A stretch of 64,000 nt of DNA, taken from Photobacterium aphoticum. GTDB taxonomy: Bacteria; Pseudomonadota; Gammaproteobacteria; Enterobacterales; Vibrionaceae. Position 1 is the first letter of the stretch. Each line of letters starts with the position of its first letter. Both the position numbers and the translations under genes were made by a program. Shown here piece by piece: positions 36,990-45,746 of the stretch. The notes below the pieces were generated by a model that did no database searches, was not told where the DNA came from, and worked only from the letters and a program-made list of their open reading frames with translations. Where the stretch lies: NCBI RefSeq assembly GCF_001029435.1, contig NZ_LDOV01000010.1:558001-622000 (forward strand), read 5' to 3'.

Positions 36990-37370
36990 ATGGGATTATT
37001 TGATGCATTGATCGGCAATGCCGGTGAAATGAGCCAAGATGACGCATACGAAGAGTTATCGACCATTCTGGGTGAGAGTGAAACCATTGAGTTGGCTTAT
37101 AAACTCATTCGCGACATGATTGTGTTAACCAACCGCCGTCTGATTTTGATCGATAAACAAGGCCTGACCGGTAAGAAAATTGAGTACCGTTCTGTGCCTT
37201 ATAAGTCCATCACCATGTTCAACGTGGAAACCACTGGCCATTTTGACTTGGATGCTGAATTAAAAATCTGGGTATCGGGTCAATCAGAGCCGCTGGACTT
37301 TGAATTTAGCGGTAAAACCAACATCTACACCCTACAAGGGTTGTTGGCAGAGAAAGTTGCAGGGAAATAA
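36990..37370 (+). CDS. Bacterial PH-domain protein
   Basis: 126 residues, AAGGAGA before the ATG. The whole length fits a bacterial PH-like domain (bPH_1 type): LAYKLIRDMIVLTNRRLILIDKQG, EYRSVPYKSITMFNVETTGHFD and LKIWVSGQSEPLDFEFSG. No signal peptide. These proteins form oligomeric rings of unknown role, some in envelope stress. It is downstream of the exonuclease gene at 12 nt. Confidence 0.85.
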   Translation: MGLFDALIGNAGEMSQDDAYEELSTILGESETIELAYKLIRDMIVLTNRRLILIDKQGLTGKKIEYRSVPYKSITMFNVETTGHFDLDAELKIWVSGQSEPLDFEFSGKTNIYTLQGLLAEKVAGK

Positions 37371-37460
37371 TCCCGCTCGCTATCTATCGATAAACTGCAC
37401 GGTTTGCATAATGCCCATGTCGATAAAACCGTGCAGCTCACAATGGCATTCAATCTGTCG

Positions 37461-38123
37461 TTAGATCTGAAAACGCTGTCGTATCCACGTCGCGATATCC
37501 ACGATTTGCGGATAACACACTTGGTGTTCCATATCGTATTCACGCCAATTCGGCGTAAAGCCCAGCCCTTGCAGCGCCGATAACGCGTCTTTCCCCAGCG
37601 CCGGAAACACCACCGGATCAAATCGACCATGCATCATCTCAATAGGCAGTGCATGGTTCGCTTCATTCACCGTGATTGTCTCAGCGGTTGGGAAGTAGGT
37701 CGACAACGCCAACAAACCCGCCAGCGGAAACGGATACGTCAATGCCGTGTGATACGCGACCGCGCCACCTTGAGAAAAACCAGCCAGAATAATCCGATCG
37801 CTCGCGATCCCTTTTGCGCGCTCTTGATCAATCAAGGTCGCGACCTGATCGGCAGAAGCGCGTAATTGATCGTCATTAATTTCACGCCCGGCACCCATTG
37901 ACAAAATGTCGTACCAAGCCGGCATGACCATACCACCATTAATGGTGACGGGAATCGAAGGGGAATGAGGAAAAATAAACCGAATTGGCGCCTCAGGCGG
38001 TAGCATTAACTCCGGTAAAATGGCTTCAAAGTCATGGCCATTAGATCCCAGCCCATGCAGCCAAATCACTGCGGCCGTTGCGGTAACCGTCGGCTCAACG
38101 ACCACGGCAGATAATGTGTTCAT
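37461..38123 (-). CDS. Carboxylesterase/phospholipase of the alpha/beta-hydrolase fold
   Basis: 220 residues from the ATG at 38123 (GAGGAG just upstream); the frame runs 13 codons further. The oxyanion motif is WLHGLGSNG, the nucleophile is Ser in GFSQGG, the acid is Asp in HGRFDPVV and the base is His in YDMEHQV. This pattern is the acyl-protein thioesterase/YpfH-like esterase family. It is cytosolic. Substrate unknown. Confidence 0.88.
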   Translation of the reverse strand: MNTLSAVVVEPTVTATAAVIWLHGLGSNGHDFEAILPELMLPPEAPIRFIFPHSPSIPVTINGGMVMPAWYDILSMGAGREINDDQLRASADQVATLIDQERAKGIASDRIILAGFSQGGAVAYHTALTYPFPLAGLLALSTYFPTAETITVNEANHALPIEMMHGRFDPVVFPALGKDALSALQGLGFTPNWREYDMEHQVCYPQIVDIATWIRQRFQI

Positions 38124-38286
38124 ACTGCTCCTCTGTTTATGTATTGCGTACATCGCATGCATTCACAACGAACGGTCATCTTGGTGAATACCTATCAATA
38201 AGTGGCTTCTGCCAATGTGTTGATATTACAGTACAAACAATACGTTCCGTGCGCAACGTCAATCAACGACAACGGCCAATGATCAA

Positions 38287-38314
38287 CAACGCCACAGCAT
38301 TCACTGTGGCGTTG
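38287..38314. repeat. Perfect 11-bp inverted repeat between two minus-strand genes
   Basis: CAACGCCACAG (38287-38297) pairs with CTGTGGCGTTG (38304-38314), 6-nt loop. No T tract follows on either strand, so it is not a typical intrinsic terminator, though it lies just after the end of the lipoprotein gene. Confidence 0.7.
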
Positions 38315-38357
38315 TGTCAGTCTGTACTCAAAGCCCTTGTCTCATTCATGTATTGAA

Positions 38358-38879
38358 TTACTCAGGCACCACCCGTGCGGTACGGCCATCCACATTCACA
38401 CGCACACGTTGTCCAACGGTGAACATCATGTTTGGATTGGCTTCTTGCACAATGGCAATGGTCTCTCCGGTGTCGTCCATCTTAATGGTCAAGTTCACCC
38501 CATTACGACGGGTGACGCCTTCCGCCGCTTTACTCCCGGCATAACCCCCCAGTAAACCACCACCAATTGCGGCAATATCAGAGCCCGATCCCCCACCGAT
38601 TTTTGAACCTAAAATCCCACCAACTGCCGCACCGGCAATGGCACCGACACCTTGGCCTTCCCCTTCAATGGTGACTGGCTCGGTTTTCATAATAGTTCCG
38701 TAACGCACTTGCTGAATGGAACGTGTGTCTGCCACGCCATAGGAATCCCCATACGGATTGCTTGAGCACCCGACCATGGCCCCACTTAACACGACAACAC
38801 CGCCAATCATCACAAGGGCTGACAGCCGCTTCTTCAACGTGGTGTGCATTGTCTTCAACATGTTCAAAATCTGCTTCAC
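38358..38879 (-). CDS. Glycine-zipper outer membrane lipoprotein (SlyB/17-kDa antigen type)
   Basis: 173 residues; a GTG start at 38879 preceded by AGGTGA, with ATG alternatives 6 and 10 codons later. The lipoprotein signal ends with MVGC. The mature part has a glycine-zipper stretch (GAIAGAAVGGILGSKIGGGS, then GGGLLGGYAGSKAAEG) that inserts as a helical hairpin, and a C-terminal domain ending GQRVRVNVDGRTARVVPE. SlyB-like proteins stabilise the outer membrane under PhoPQ-type stress. It is followed by the inverted repeat at 38287-38314. Confidence 0.85.
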   Translation of the reverse strand: MKQILNMLKTMHTTLKKRLSALVMIGGVVVLSGAMVGCSSNPYGDSYGVADTRSIQQVRYGTIMKTEPVTIEGEGQGVGAIAGAAVGGILGSKIGGGSGSDIAAIGGGLLGGYAGSKAAEGVTRRNGVNLTIKMDDTGETIAIVQEANPNMMFTVGQRVRVNVDGRTARVVPE

Positions 38880-39173
38880 ATTTCACCTGCCTGTCGTTAT
38901 TTCTCTCACGAACCTCATTCAAAAAACCTGACGCATTTAACTGTCATTACGCAGTCTATTGATGGTCTCTCCCAAGTATAGCAACCCGCGTTTTTTCGCC
39001 ATCCTTTGATGACTTGCACAATAAGCGAGCAGCCGCACAAAAACTGGTCGCTGAAGTGAACGAAAATATTGCATTTTTTTACTCAACAGTTACTTTACTT
39101 TGCCCCTGCTCAATAATAATGAGCAACGCGGCAAGAAGCGGTTATTACCACTCCCTCTGATATAGAACAGGCA

Positions 39174-39653
39174 ATGAAAAAACACGTCACATTACCGCCG
39201 ATCTTTTCTATGCTGTTTGGCTTATCGCTCGTAGCGTTGCTTGCCTGTTACCAGCCGTTTTTGTCTGCGAATCAGACGTCGGCCGGTCACGATATCAATG
39301 GATTCACCGAGTTTTTAGAAACCCGTCGTCATCATGACGACACGTCCGATGAATTCTGTGCACTGGCTTACCCACACTCACACGCATCCGTTTGGATTGC
39401 GGGTTGTCCTTCACTGTCATCGTCCCGCGTGCTGGATAACGCGAATAAACCCTTTTTACCAAGCACCACGCTGCCACAACTGCCGCGCCGTGTTGAAATT
39501 CAGTCATGGGTACGCACAGCAATGACCGATACCCTGCTTCCAACCCCGATTTATCAACTGATGCACGATCAGCACCGTCTTCAGGGCTGGAAAGATGCCA
39601 ATCTGCAATATCGCACGCTGACAGAGCGTGTGTTTCACCACACCTACGCTTAA
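39174..39653 (+). CDS. Small secreted or membrane-anchored protein of unknown function
   Basis: 159 residues. One hydrophobic N-terminal segment (PIFSMLFGLSLVALLACY) could be a signal anchor or a lipoprotein-like signal; LLAC fits a lipobox loosely. The rest is rich in His, Leu and Thr and has two further Cys (FCALAY, AGCPS). I recognise no domain. Only a weak AGG-type ribosome site precedes the ATG. The rodA-like gene starts about 105 bp downstream on the same strand. Confidence 0.6.
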   Translation: MKKHVTLPPIFSMLFGLSLVALLACYQPFLSANQTSAGHDINGFTEFLETRRHHDDTSDEFCALAYPHSHASVWIAGCPSLSSSRVLDNANKPFLPSTTLPQLPRRVEIQSWVRTAMTDTLLPTPIYQLMHDQHRLQGWKDANLQYRTLTERVFHHTYA

Positions 39654-39758
39654 TTGCATTTCGCGGTTCCATCAGCCTACCGATTCGTATGGCAATGGAT
39701 CCTGCGCAACATGACTCGCACCTGCGACCCCTTTTCGTTACTTTGTTGAATCGCTGTT

Positions 39759-40841
39759 ATGTTCAAATACAGACCCAGAATTGATTACCCTTTACTGCTG
39801 GCAATTACCTTATTGATATTGCTGGGCTCATTAACGGTGTGGAGCGCCAGTGGTTTCAGTGAACCTATGCTGGAACGTCACCTTGTCCGCGCACTGATCG
39901 CCATCACTTGTATCCTGTTTATGTCAGCGATACCCCCATTAAAATATCAATTGGCTGCACCGTACCTGTATGGCTTGGCGGTTGTCCTGCTGCTCGGGGT
40001 GATCGTGATGGGTGACAGTACCAACGGTTCACAGCGCTGGTTGGCGCTGGGCCCTATCCGTTTCCAACCGTCAGAAATCGTCAAAGTAGCGGTACCCTTG
40101 ATGGTCGCCTGGTTACTGGTGGTTGATGCTGGCCGTCCGGATCTGAAAAAGATCGCGGTATGTTTACTGGTAACCGGTGTACCGGCGGGATTGATCTTCA
40201 TTCAGCCTGACTTGGACGGTGCGATCTTCACCGTGATCTATGCGCTGTTCGTGCTGTTCTTTGCTGGCATGAGCTGGAAAATCATCGGCTCGTTTTTAGG
40301 GGGCATTGCCACTGCTGTACCGCTGTTGTGGTTCTTCGTGATGGAAGCCTACCAGAAAAAACGTGTGACGCAGTTTCTGGATCCGGAATCCGACCCACTT
40401 GGTGCGGGCTATCAGATCATTCAATCGCTAATTGCCATTGGCTCTGGCGGCCTGCGCGGTAAAGGCTGGATGAACGCGACACAAGGTCACCTTGGCTTCA
40501 TTCCTGAAAGTCACACCGACTTCATCTTCTCGACGTATGCAGAAGAATGGGGCTTCTTTGGCAGCTTGTTGTTGTTGGGCTTGTACCTGTTCATTACTGG
40601 CCGTGTGATTTGGCTGGCTTGCCAGTGTGAAAACCCGTTCAACCGCTTGGTGAGTGGGACCTTTGCGCTGAGCTTCTTCCTGTATGCCTTTATCAACATG
40701 GGCATGGTCAGCGGCGTGCTACCGGTTATGGGGAGTCCGTTGCCATTCTTCAGTTACGGAGGTACTGCGATGATCACCCAAGGGGTGTGTTTTGGTATCG
40801 TGATGTCGTTGTGTCTATATAAGCCGTACAAAGCAAAATAG
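39759..40841 (+). CDS. RodA/FtsW-family (SEDS) peptidoglycan polymerase paralogue
   Basis: 360 residues, about ten membrane helices. SEDS landmarks are present: GSQRWLALGPIRFQPSEIVK, FLDPESDPLGAGYQIIQSLI, SGGLRGKGW, and IPESHTDFIFSTYAEEWGF with the catalytically important Asp. Two motifs are altered: IQPDLDGAIF where RodA usually has PDLGTA, and LPFFSYGGTAMIT. RodA polymerises glycan strands together with a class B PBP. Here no PBP2 or other elongasome gene is adjacent, so it is probably a second copy. No clear ribosome site precedes the ATG. Confidence 0.88.
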   Translation: MFKYRPRIDYPLLLAITLLILLGSLTVWSASGFSEPMLERHLVRALIAITCILFMSAIPPLKYQLAAPYLYGLAVVLLLGVIVMGDSTNGSQRWLALGPIRFQPSEIVKVAVPLMVAWLLVVDAGRPDLKKIAVCLLVTGVPAGLIFIQPDLDGAIFTVIYALFVLFFAGMSWKIIGSFLGGIATAVPLLWFFVMEAYQKKRVTQFLDPESDPLGAGYQIIQSLIAIGSGGLRGKGWMNATQGHLGFIPESHTDFIFSTYAEEWGFFGSLLLLGLYLFITGRVIWLACQCENPFNRLVSGTFALSFFLYAFINMGMVSGVLPVMGSPLPFFSYGGTAMITQGVCFGIVMSLCLYKPYKAK

Positions 40842-40875
40842 CTCAGCAAATAACTGAATGATATAACAAATTCAC

Positions 40876-40900
40876 AAGCGCGGCCTCGGTCGCGCTTTTT
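40876..40900 (+). terminator. Terminator of the rodA-like gene
   Basis: AAGCGCG (40876-40882) pairs with CGCGCTT (40891-40897), 8-nt loop, followed by T residues. Confidence 0.85.
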
Positions 40901-41038
40901 CATATCCAGAACCTCTCGTCCGACGACACCTCTCTATTCAAAGCTGCGCCAGATCAAATTCTTTTCATGATTAACCAGTAAAGTGATGGAGGCTTTGCCA
41001 TACTTTCCCCTGTTTATATCAAGATTCAAGGATGACGA

Positions 41039-42307
41039 ATGAAAGACGAAACCCTCTCGATCCACTTCGGTTATGAAACCGATCCCATCACAAAATCTGT
41101 TGCGACTCCGATTTACCAAACCGTTGCCTACGAATTTGATAATGCCCAACACGGTGCCGATCTGTTTAATTTGGAAGTCCCTGGCAATATTTACACTCGC
41201 ATCATGAACCCGACCAATGACGTGCTTGAAAAACGCATGGCGGCATTAGAAGGCGGGATTGCCGGCTTGGTTGTGAGTGCGGGCAGTGCCGCCATCAACT
41301 ATGCCATTCTGACCCTGGCACAAGCCGGTGATAACATCATCTCGACCCCACAACTGTACGGCGGCACTTACACCTTATTTGCCCACATGCTGCCTCGCCA
41401 AGGCATTGAAGTGCGTTTTGCGGCAGACGATAAACCAGAAAGCTTGGCGGCGCTCATTGATGACAAGACCAAAGCGGTGTACTGCGAAAGTATTGGTAAC
41501 CCGGCCGGTAACATTGTGGATATCGAACGCATTGCAGAACTCGCCCATGCGCAGGGTGTCCCTGTGATTGTCGACAATACCGTTGCCACACCCGCTTTGT
41601 GTAAGCCGATTCAGTTTGGTGCCGATATCGTCGTGCACTCACTGACAAAATATGTAGGTGGTCACGGCACGACCCTGGGTGGTGTGATTGTCGATGGCGG
41701 TACGTTCCCATGGGCAGATCATAAAGACCGTTTCCCTGTAATGAACGAGCCGGAACCGTCTTATCACGGCGTCGTGTATACCGAAGCCTTCGGTGAAGCC
41801 GCATTCATTGGCCGCGCGCGCACGGTGCCACTGCGTAATACGGGATCGGCCCTGTCACCGATGAATGCATTCATGCTACTGCAAGGATTAGAAACCCTGC
41901 CACTGCGTATGGAAAGGCACACGGAAAACGCCATGAAAGTGGCCACCTTCCTGCAAAACCATGAAAAAGTCAGCTGGGTAAGTTACGCAGGCTTACCGAA
42001 TTCTCCATTTTTCCCATTGGCAGAAAAATACATGGCAGGTAAACCCTCTGCCATCTTGTCCTTTGGCCTGAAAGACGGTTATGAAGCCGGTGTGCGCTTC
42101 TATGACAGCCTGAAAATCTTCAAGCGTTTGGTGAACATTGGTGATGCGAAATCACTCGCTTGTCACCCTGCTTCAACCACGCACCGTCAGCTCAATGAAC
42201 AAGAACAAAAGCAAGCCGGCGTCAGCCCGGAAATGATCCGTTTGTCCGTTGGCATTGAACATATCGATGATATTCTGGCCGATCTTGATCAAGCGCTGAG
42301 AGCATAA
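41039..42307 (+). CDS. metY: O-acetylhomoserine sulfhydrylase (O-acetylhomoserine aminocarboxypropyltransferase)
   Basis: 422 residues, AAGGA 6 nt before the ATG. A Cys/Met-metabolism PLP enzyme: MKDETLSIHFGYETDPITKSVATPIYQ at the start (abridged), NIYTRIMNPTNDVLEKRMAALEGG, and the PLP-binding Lys in VHSLTKYVGGHG. The long form with the substrate loop (about 420 residues) is typical of MetY rather than MetB/MetC (about 390). It makes homocysteine from O-acetylhomoserine and sulfide. I see no MetJ box or SAM riboswitch upstream. Confidence 0.93.
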   Translation: MKDETLSIHFGYETDPITKSVATPIYQTVAYEFDNAQHGADLFNLEVPGNIYTRIMNPTNDVLEKRMAALEGGIAGLVVSAGSAAINYAILTLAQAGDNIISTPQLYGGTYTLFAHMLPRQGIEVRFAADDKPESLAALIDDKTKAVYCESIGNPAGNIVDIERIAELAHAQGVPVIVDNTVATPALCKPIQFGADIVVHSLTKYVGGHGTTLGGVIVDGGTFPWADHKDRFPVMNEPEPSYHGVVYTEAFGEAAFIGRARTVPLRNTGSALSPMNAFMLLQGLETLPLRMERHTENAMKVATFLQNHEKVSWVSYAGLPNSPFFPLAEKYMAGKPSAILSFGLKDGYEAGVRFYDSLKIFKRLVNIGDAKSLACHPASTTHRQLNEQEQKQAGVSPEMIRLSVGIEHIDDILADLDQALRA

Positions 42308-42347
42308 TTGCCACTCATCAAAGCAGCAACGCCTGATTTATACCTAT

Positions 42348-42380
42348 AAGGTCTGACGCCATTCAGGCCTTTTCTTTTTG
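42348..42380 (+). terminator. Terminator of metY
   Basis: AAGGTCTGA (42348-42356) pairs with TCAGGCCTT (42363-42371), one T-G pair, 6-nt loop, followed by TTCTTTTT. Confidence 0.88.
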
Positions 42381-42495
42381 TTACATTTTTCACGTCTTCA
42401 GCTATTGATAACCTAGTTAATATCTAAGTCTTCGATACCCATTTTTGGCATAATTCACCGCACTATTTTCGTTTACTCGATCCAACATTCGCATC

Positions 42496-43086
42496 ATGAC
42501 ATTACCTGATTCCTCGCGTATGACTCACAGTCAGTTACAGCCGTTGCCATTTAAATGCCTCTTCACCACATTAAGTGCTATCACTGCGGCCGCTCTACTG
42601 AGTAGTGCGCCTGTACACGCCAGCAACTTCACATATAACTACGTGGAAGCGCGCGTACCCATGAACCCCGGCGGCATAGGTGCGGCTGCCAGCTTGCGAT
42701 TACACCCTAACGCTTATGCCATTTTTGAAGCCGAAAGTGACTTTGACGATGTGTGGCAACTAAAAGGTGGCTTGGGCTTCAATGCCCCTCTCAGTCCATT
42801 CGCTGACATTACGGGCCAGATTAAGCTGTTGTCAGTAAAAAATGATAACTACGACAAATCATTGGGACGCAGTGGTTCAGAGTTGAACTTGGGCGTCTCC
42901 GGCTGGGTACTACCGCAAATTCAGGCTGGTGGTACAGTTGGGGTGATCAACCTGGATAAAGACTTCACGCATGTGAGCCTGTTTGCCCGCTTTCATGCCA
43001 GCAGTGCTTTCTCATTTGGTGCGGAATGGCGCATTAAAGATGTGGTAGATCACGGTGTGATGTTGTCTGCGCGCTACCCATTTTAA
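42496..43086 (+). CDS. Small outer membrane beta-barrel-like protein
   Basis: 196 residues; an alternative ATG eight codons later (42520) is equally likely. A signal peptide ends at APVHA. The mature part of about 155 residues alternates polar and hydrophobic residues (NYVEARVPM, AYAIFEAESDF, FTHVSLFARFHA) and ends SARYPF with a terminal Phe, the usual signal for outer membrane barrel insertion. It resembles OmpA-like small barrels but I recognise no named family. It is monocistronic between two terminators. Confidence 0.75.
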   Translation: MTLPDSSRMTHSQLQPLPFKCLFTTLSAITAAALLSSAPVHASNFTYNYVEARVPMNPGGIGAAASLRLHPNAYAIFEAESDFDDVWQLKGGLGFNAPLSPFADITGQIKLLSVKNDNYDKSLGRSGSELNLGVSGWVLPQIQAGGTVGVINLDKDFTHVSLFARFHASSAFSFGAEWRIKDVVDHGVMLSARYPF

Positions 43087-43142
43087 TTGACTTTTCTCGC
43101 GCGCAACAAAACGGCATGCTGATTCAGCAGTTAAGACAATAG

Positions 43143-43188
43143 AAGGCTATGATTATACTCTGTGAGTGCATCATAGCCTTTTCTGTTT
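43143..43188 (+). terminator. Terminator of the small barrel gene
   Basis: AAGGCTATGAT (43143-43153) pairs perfectly with ATCATAGCCTT (43170-43180), with an inner ACTC/GAGT stem, then TTCTGTTTT. Confidence 0.88.
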
Positions 43189-43209
43189 TATTAACGTATT
43201 TGAGGTGAT

Positions 43210-43851
43210 ATGTCCGAAATTCCACAACCCGCCACACCACCCCATTACGTGATTGGCGTCTTACTCTATGACGGCATTGATTTACTCAGCCTCAGTAGCA
43301 TTCTTACGGTTTTTCAATCGCTACCAGAGCACTTCGATATACAACTTATCTCTGAACGGGCAGAGCCGATCAACAGTCACCAAGGCATCATGCTCAATGC
43401 CACGCAGGATTGCTACGCTCATCCCTCTTTTGATGTTTTCATCATTCCGGAAGGCGCAGGCATTACATCGATGCTGGATAACTCCCCTTTCATGCATTGG
43501 CTAACGGCGCTGCATCAACCCTCTCGCTACCTGTGCGGATTGGGTACAGGGGCGGCGCTGTTGGCAAAGGCTGGTCAGTTAACTCAACGACGCGCCACCA
43601 CCAGCAAAAAACACTTTCACTGGGTTGCAGCCCTCAACGAGGCCGTAAAATGGCAGCCTGTGGCACGGTGGGTGTATGATGATCACCGCTTCACAGCCTC
43701 TGGCGGCATGGCAGGCATCGATATGTGCCTAGCCTTACTGGCACACTTAATCAATGAAGAAACTGCCCGCAAAACCGCCATTCAATTAGAGCACCTTTGG
43801 ATCCATGATCCTGATGATGATCCTTTTGCGCCTCTACACCTTGTCGAATAA
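43210..43851 (+). CDS. DJ-1/PfpI-superfamily protein lacking the usual catalytic Cys
   Basis: 213 residues; GAGGTGAT before the ATG. The fold follows DJ-1/PfpI and the N-terminal domain of GlxA-type AraC regulators: VIGVLLYDGIDLLSLSS, FDVFIIPEGAG, then LGTGAALLAKAGQLTQRRAT. In active members the elbow reads C-T-G-A; here it is G112-T-G-A, with a Cys three residues earlier (C109). No DNA-binding domain follows. It probably acts in ligand binding rather than catalysis, or uses a shifted Cys. Its start is 22 nt after the preceding T tract. Confidence 0.82.
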   Translation: MSEIPQPATPPHYVIGVLLYDGIDLLSLSSILTVFQSLPEHFDIQLISERAEPINSHQGIMLNATQDCYAHPSFDVFIIPEGAGITSMLDNSPFMHWLTALHQPSRYLCGLGTGAALLAKAGQLTQRRATTSKKHFHWVAALNEAVKWQPVARWVYDDHRFTASGGMAGIDMCLALLAHLINEETARKTAIQLEHLWIHDPDDDPFAPLHLVE

Positions 43852-43916
43852 GATCAAGGTCATTACAAAGCCCCTAAACCCGTAAAAATGATTCCTTACA
43901 GGTTACGATGAGTATC

Positions 43917-44246
43917 CTACTCCCACATCACGTATTCATCCGCAGCTTGGGCGGCCTTCAGCATGGCAATCAATGGGATGGCACGGGTGTGCAGGCTGAC
44001 AGCGGGTTCAACATCCAACTCATTGACCTCATCCAACTCCTCTGACACCAGATGCTCAAAGGCCTGCTCATCGAGATGAATTTTTTCAGTCGCTAAGGTT
44101 AATTTGGATAAGGCGGTAGGAATGTCTTCAGGTTCAATCGCACCGGGAACCTGTTCGGGATACCCCATCATACGTAACATCTGATGGGCCACATCACCAA
44201 ACATCATAATATCGGCACTGGATTTACTTTTAAACGTCACTAACAT
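43917..44246 (-). CDS. DUF1840 family small protein
   Basis: 109 residues, GAGGG before the ATG. The start MLVTFKSKSSADIMMFGDVA and MLRMMGYPEQVPGAI are the hallmarks of DUF1840. It is acidic, soluble, with no signal peptide and no known function. It is monocistronic, about 110 bp from the end of the rhomboid-gene reading direction neighbour. Confidence 0.9.
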   Translation of the reverse strand: MLVTFKSKSSADIMMFGDVAHQMLRMMGYPEQVPGAIEPEDIPTALSKLTLATEKIHLDEQAFEHLVSEELDEVNELDVEPAVSLHTRAIPLIAMLKAAQAADEYVMWE

Positions 44247-44353
44247 GGGATGCCCTCATTACATGCATTCACTCAGAAAACGGGATGCTCAAATCTGGCT
44301 ATAAGTGTGAGTGTAATAAGGGCAATTGGCAATTTACGTCGACGAAATGTAAG

Positions 44354-44938
44354 TTACCGAACTTGTTTGTTCACTGCGGTTTGATGATGCTTATCTTTTA
44401 GCGCGTAAAGGTAACCCAACACGCCGCCGGACAGCCCTCCAAAGATGTGTCCTTCATAGCTCACGCCTTCATGCAATGGGAAGAGTCCCCACACAAATGA
44501 GCCATATAAAAACATCACTATAATCGCAATCACAATGGATTTAAGGCTGCGGTACATAATGGCGTACACCAGCAAATAGCCCCACAATCCATAAATGATC
44601 CCGCTGAGTCCGATATGGTAGCTTTCTCGTCCCATGATCCAGGTACCCAAGCTGCTACCCGCCCAACACAGCGCAAAAATAGCAAAGAAGCGTGAGAGAC
44701 CGGAACGCGACACCAAAAAGGCCAGAACCGAAAAGGACATCATGTTACTGATCAAATGCCCCCACGATCCATGAATAAAGGGGTGTGTCAGTATCCCGAT
44801 TAAATGATCATAACTGCGTGGCACTAACCCATAACGCGTGAGGTAACCATGTGTCAGCACGTTCACCACATGCACCACCACACAAATACCGACGATGGCA
44901 CCAATCACACGTATTGCATTGCCGATACGCTTTTCCAT
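44354..44938 (-). CDS. Rhomboid-family intramembrane serine protease
   Basis: 194 residues from the ATG at 44938, which has a perfect AAGGAGG 5 nt upstream. Six hydrophobic segments. The L1 loop motif is HPFIHGSWGHLISNM, the nucleophile Ser is in IGLSGIIYG (GxSG), and the catalytic His is in YEGHIFGGLSGG. It cleaves membrane helices. It may be a general rhomboid or a rhombosortase acting on GlyGly-CTERM proteins such as the protease at 18681-19910; the sequence alone does not decide. Confidence 0.92.
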   Translation of the reverse strand: MEKRIGNAIRVIGAIVGICVVVHVVNVLTHGYLTRYGLVPRSYDHLIGILTHPFIHGSWGHLISNMMSFSVLAFLVSRSGLSRFFAIFALCWAGSSLGTWIMGRESYHIGLSGIIYGLWGYLLVYAIMYRSLKSIVIAIIVMFLYGSFVWGLFPLHEGVSYEGHIFGGLSGGVLGYLYALKDKHHQTAVNKQVR

Positions 44939-45022
44939 ATTCACCTCCTTGTGCACAATCTGGCAATACATTACACGTCATAGGCTTAGACGAAAATACT
45001 CATCACGCCATTACACAAAATC

Positions 45023-45511
45023 TTATTGGGCTTTTTGGAAACCCAGCGCCTCAGCACTGAGCTGCCATTCCGCACTGTTCACCGATGAGATAGGTTCAAG
45101 AGTATGGATAATGCTGGCAGGATCCCCACCGGTACACGTGGTGCCATTTAGCTCCATCACGGCGCTAAACAGTGGCTGCTGGCCATTGTCACTCACACAC
45201 CACTCCCCTTTCATTTCACCGCTTTTTAGGCGACACACTTTACTGATCAGTGCCTGATACTCCTCAACGGAGCCTTTGTCGCTGTCGAGGCACCACAAAC
45301 GTTCGTAATGTATGTAACCGTCTTTGGGGTGATACACCTTAGCCGGTATCACAGCGGTAAAATCCAGCAACCCGCCACGTGTTGCCTTCACATATTCTTC
45401 AGAAATCGTTGCGATGTCCTCACCCAAAACCGGTTCAGGTTTGGAATAAAAACTGCTGATACATGCCACCAGCAAAGAACACATCATCACTACCACCCAA
45501 TGTCGGCCCAT
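45023..45511 (-). CDS. Small lipoprotein of unknown function
   Basis: 162 residues from the ATG at 45511; a GTG two codons earlier is possible. The signal ends with lipobox LLVAC, so lipidation at about residue 17 is expected. The mature part has several Cys (LWCLDSD, KVCRLKS, EWCVSDN, TTCTGGD), suggesting two disulfides in the periplasm. I do not recognise the family. It lies upstream of the rhomboid gene on the same strand (84-bp gap) and could share its transcript. Confidence 0.7.
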   Translation of the reverse strand: MGRHWVVVMMCSLLVACISSFYSKPEPVLGEDIATISEEYVKATRGGLLDFTAVIPAKVYHPKDGYIHYERLWCLDSDKGSVEEYQALISKVCRLKSGEMKGEWCVSDNGQQPLFSAVMELNGTTCTGGDPASIIHTLEPISSVNSAEWQLSAEALGFQKAQ

Positions 45512-45746
45512 AACCACCTACCGCCCAACTGTTATTCATCCATATATTTCCCCCGAAACACGCCTTCCCTGTATGGCGTTTTTAACGGGTACTCCTTTAA
45601 GCATAGTGGTTTATAGGCACGCTCACCGCTCTGACTCTCTACTTAGGATGTAACAACTGCGCAGTGCCATATATTCGCAAAAGGCATACAAATCCACTAC
45701 CTTTTATTTAATCAGGTCAATTGTCTATTACGGTCTTCGGTCGCCT

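Noticed and set aside
40898-41038. MetJ box or SAM riboswitch upstream of metY
   Set aside because: No AGACGTCT-like repeats and no SAM riboswitch core are visible.
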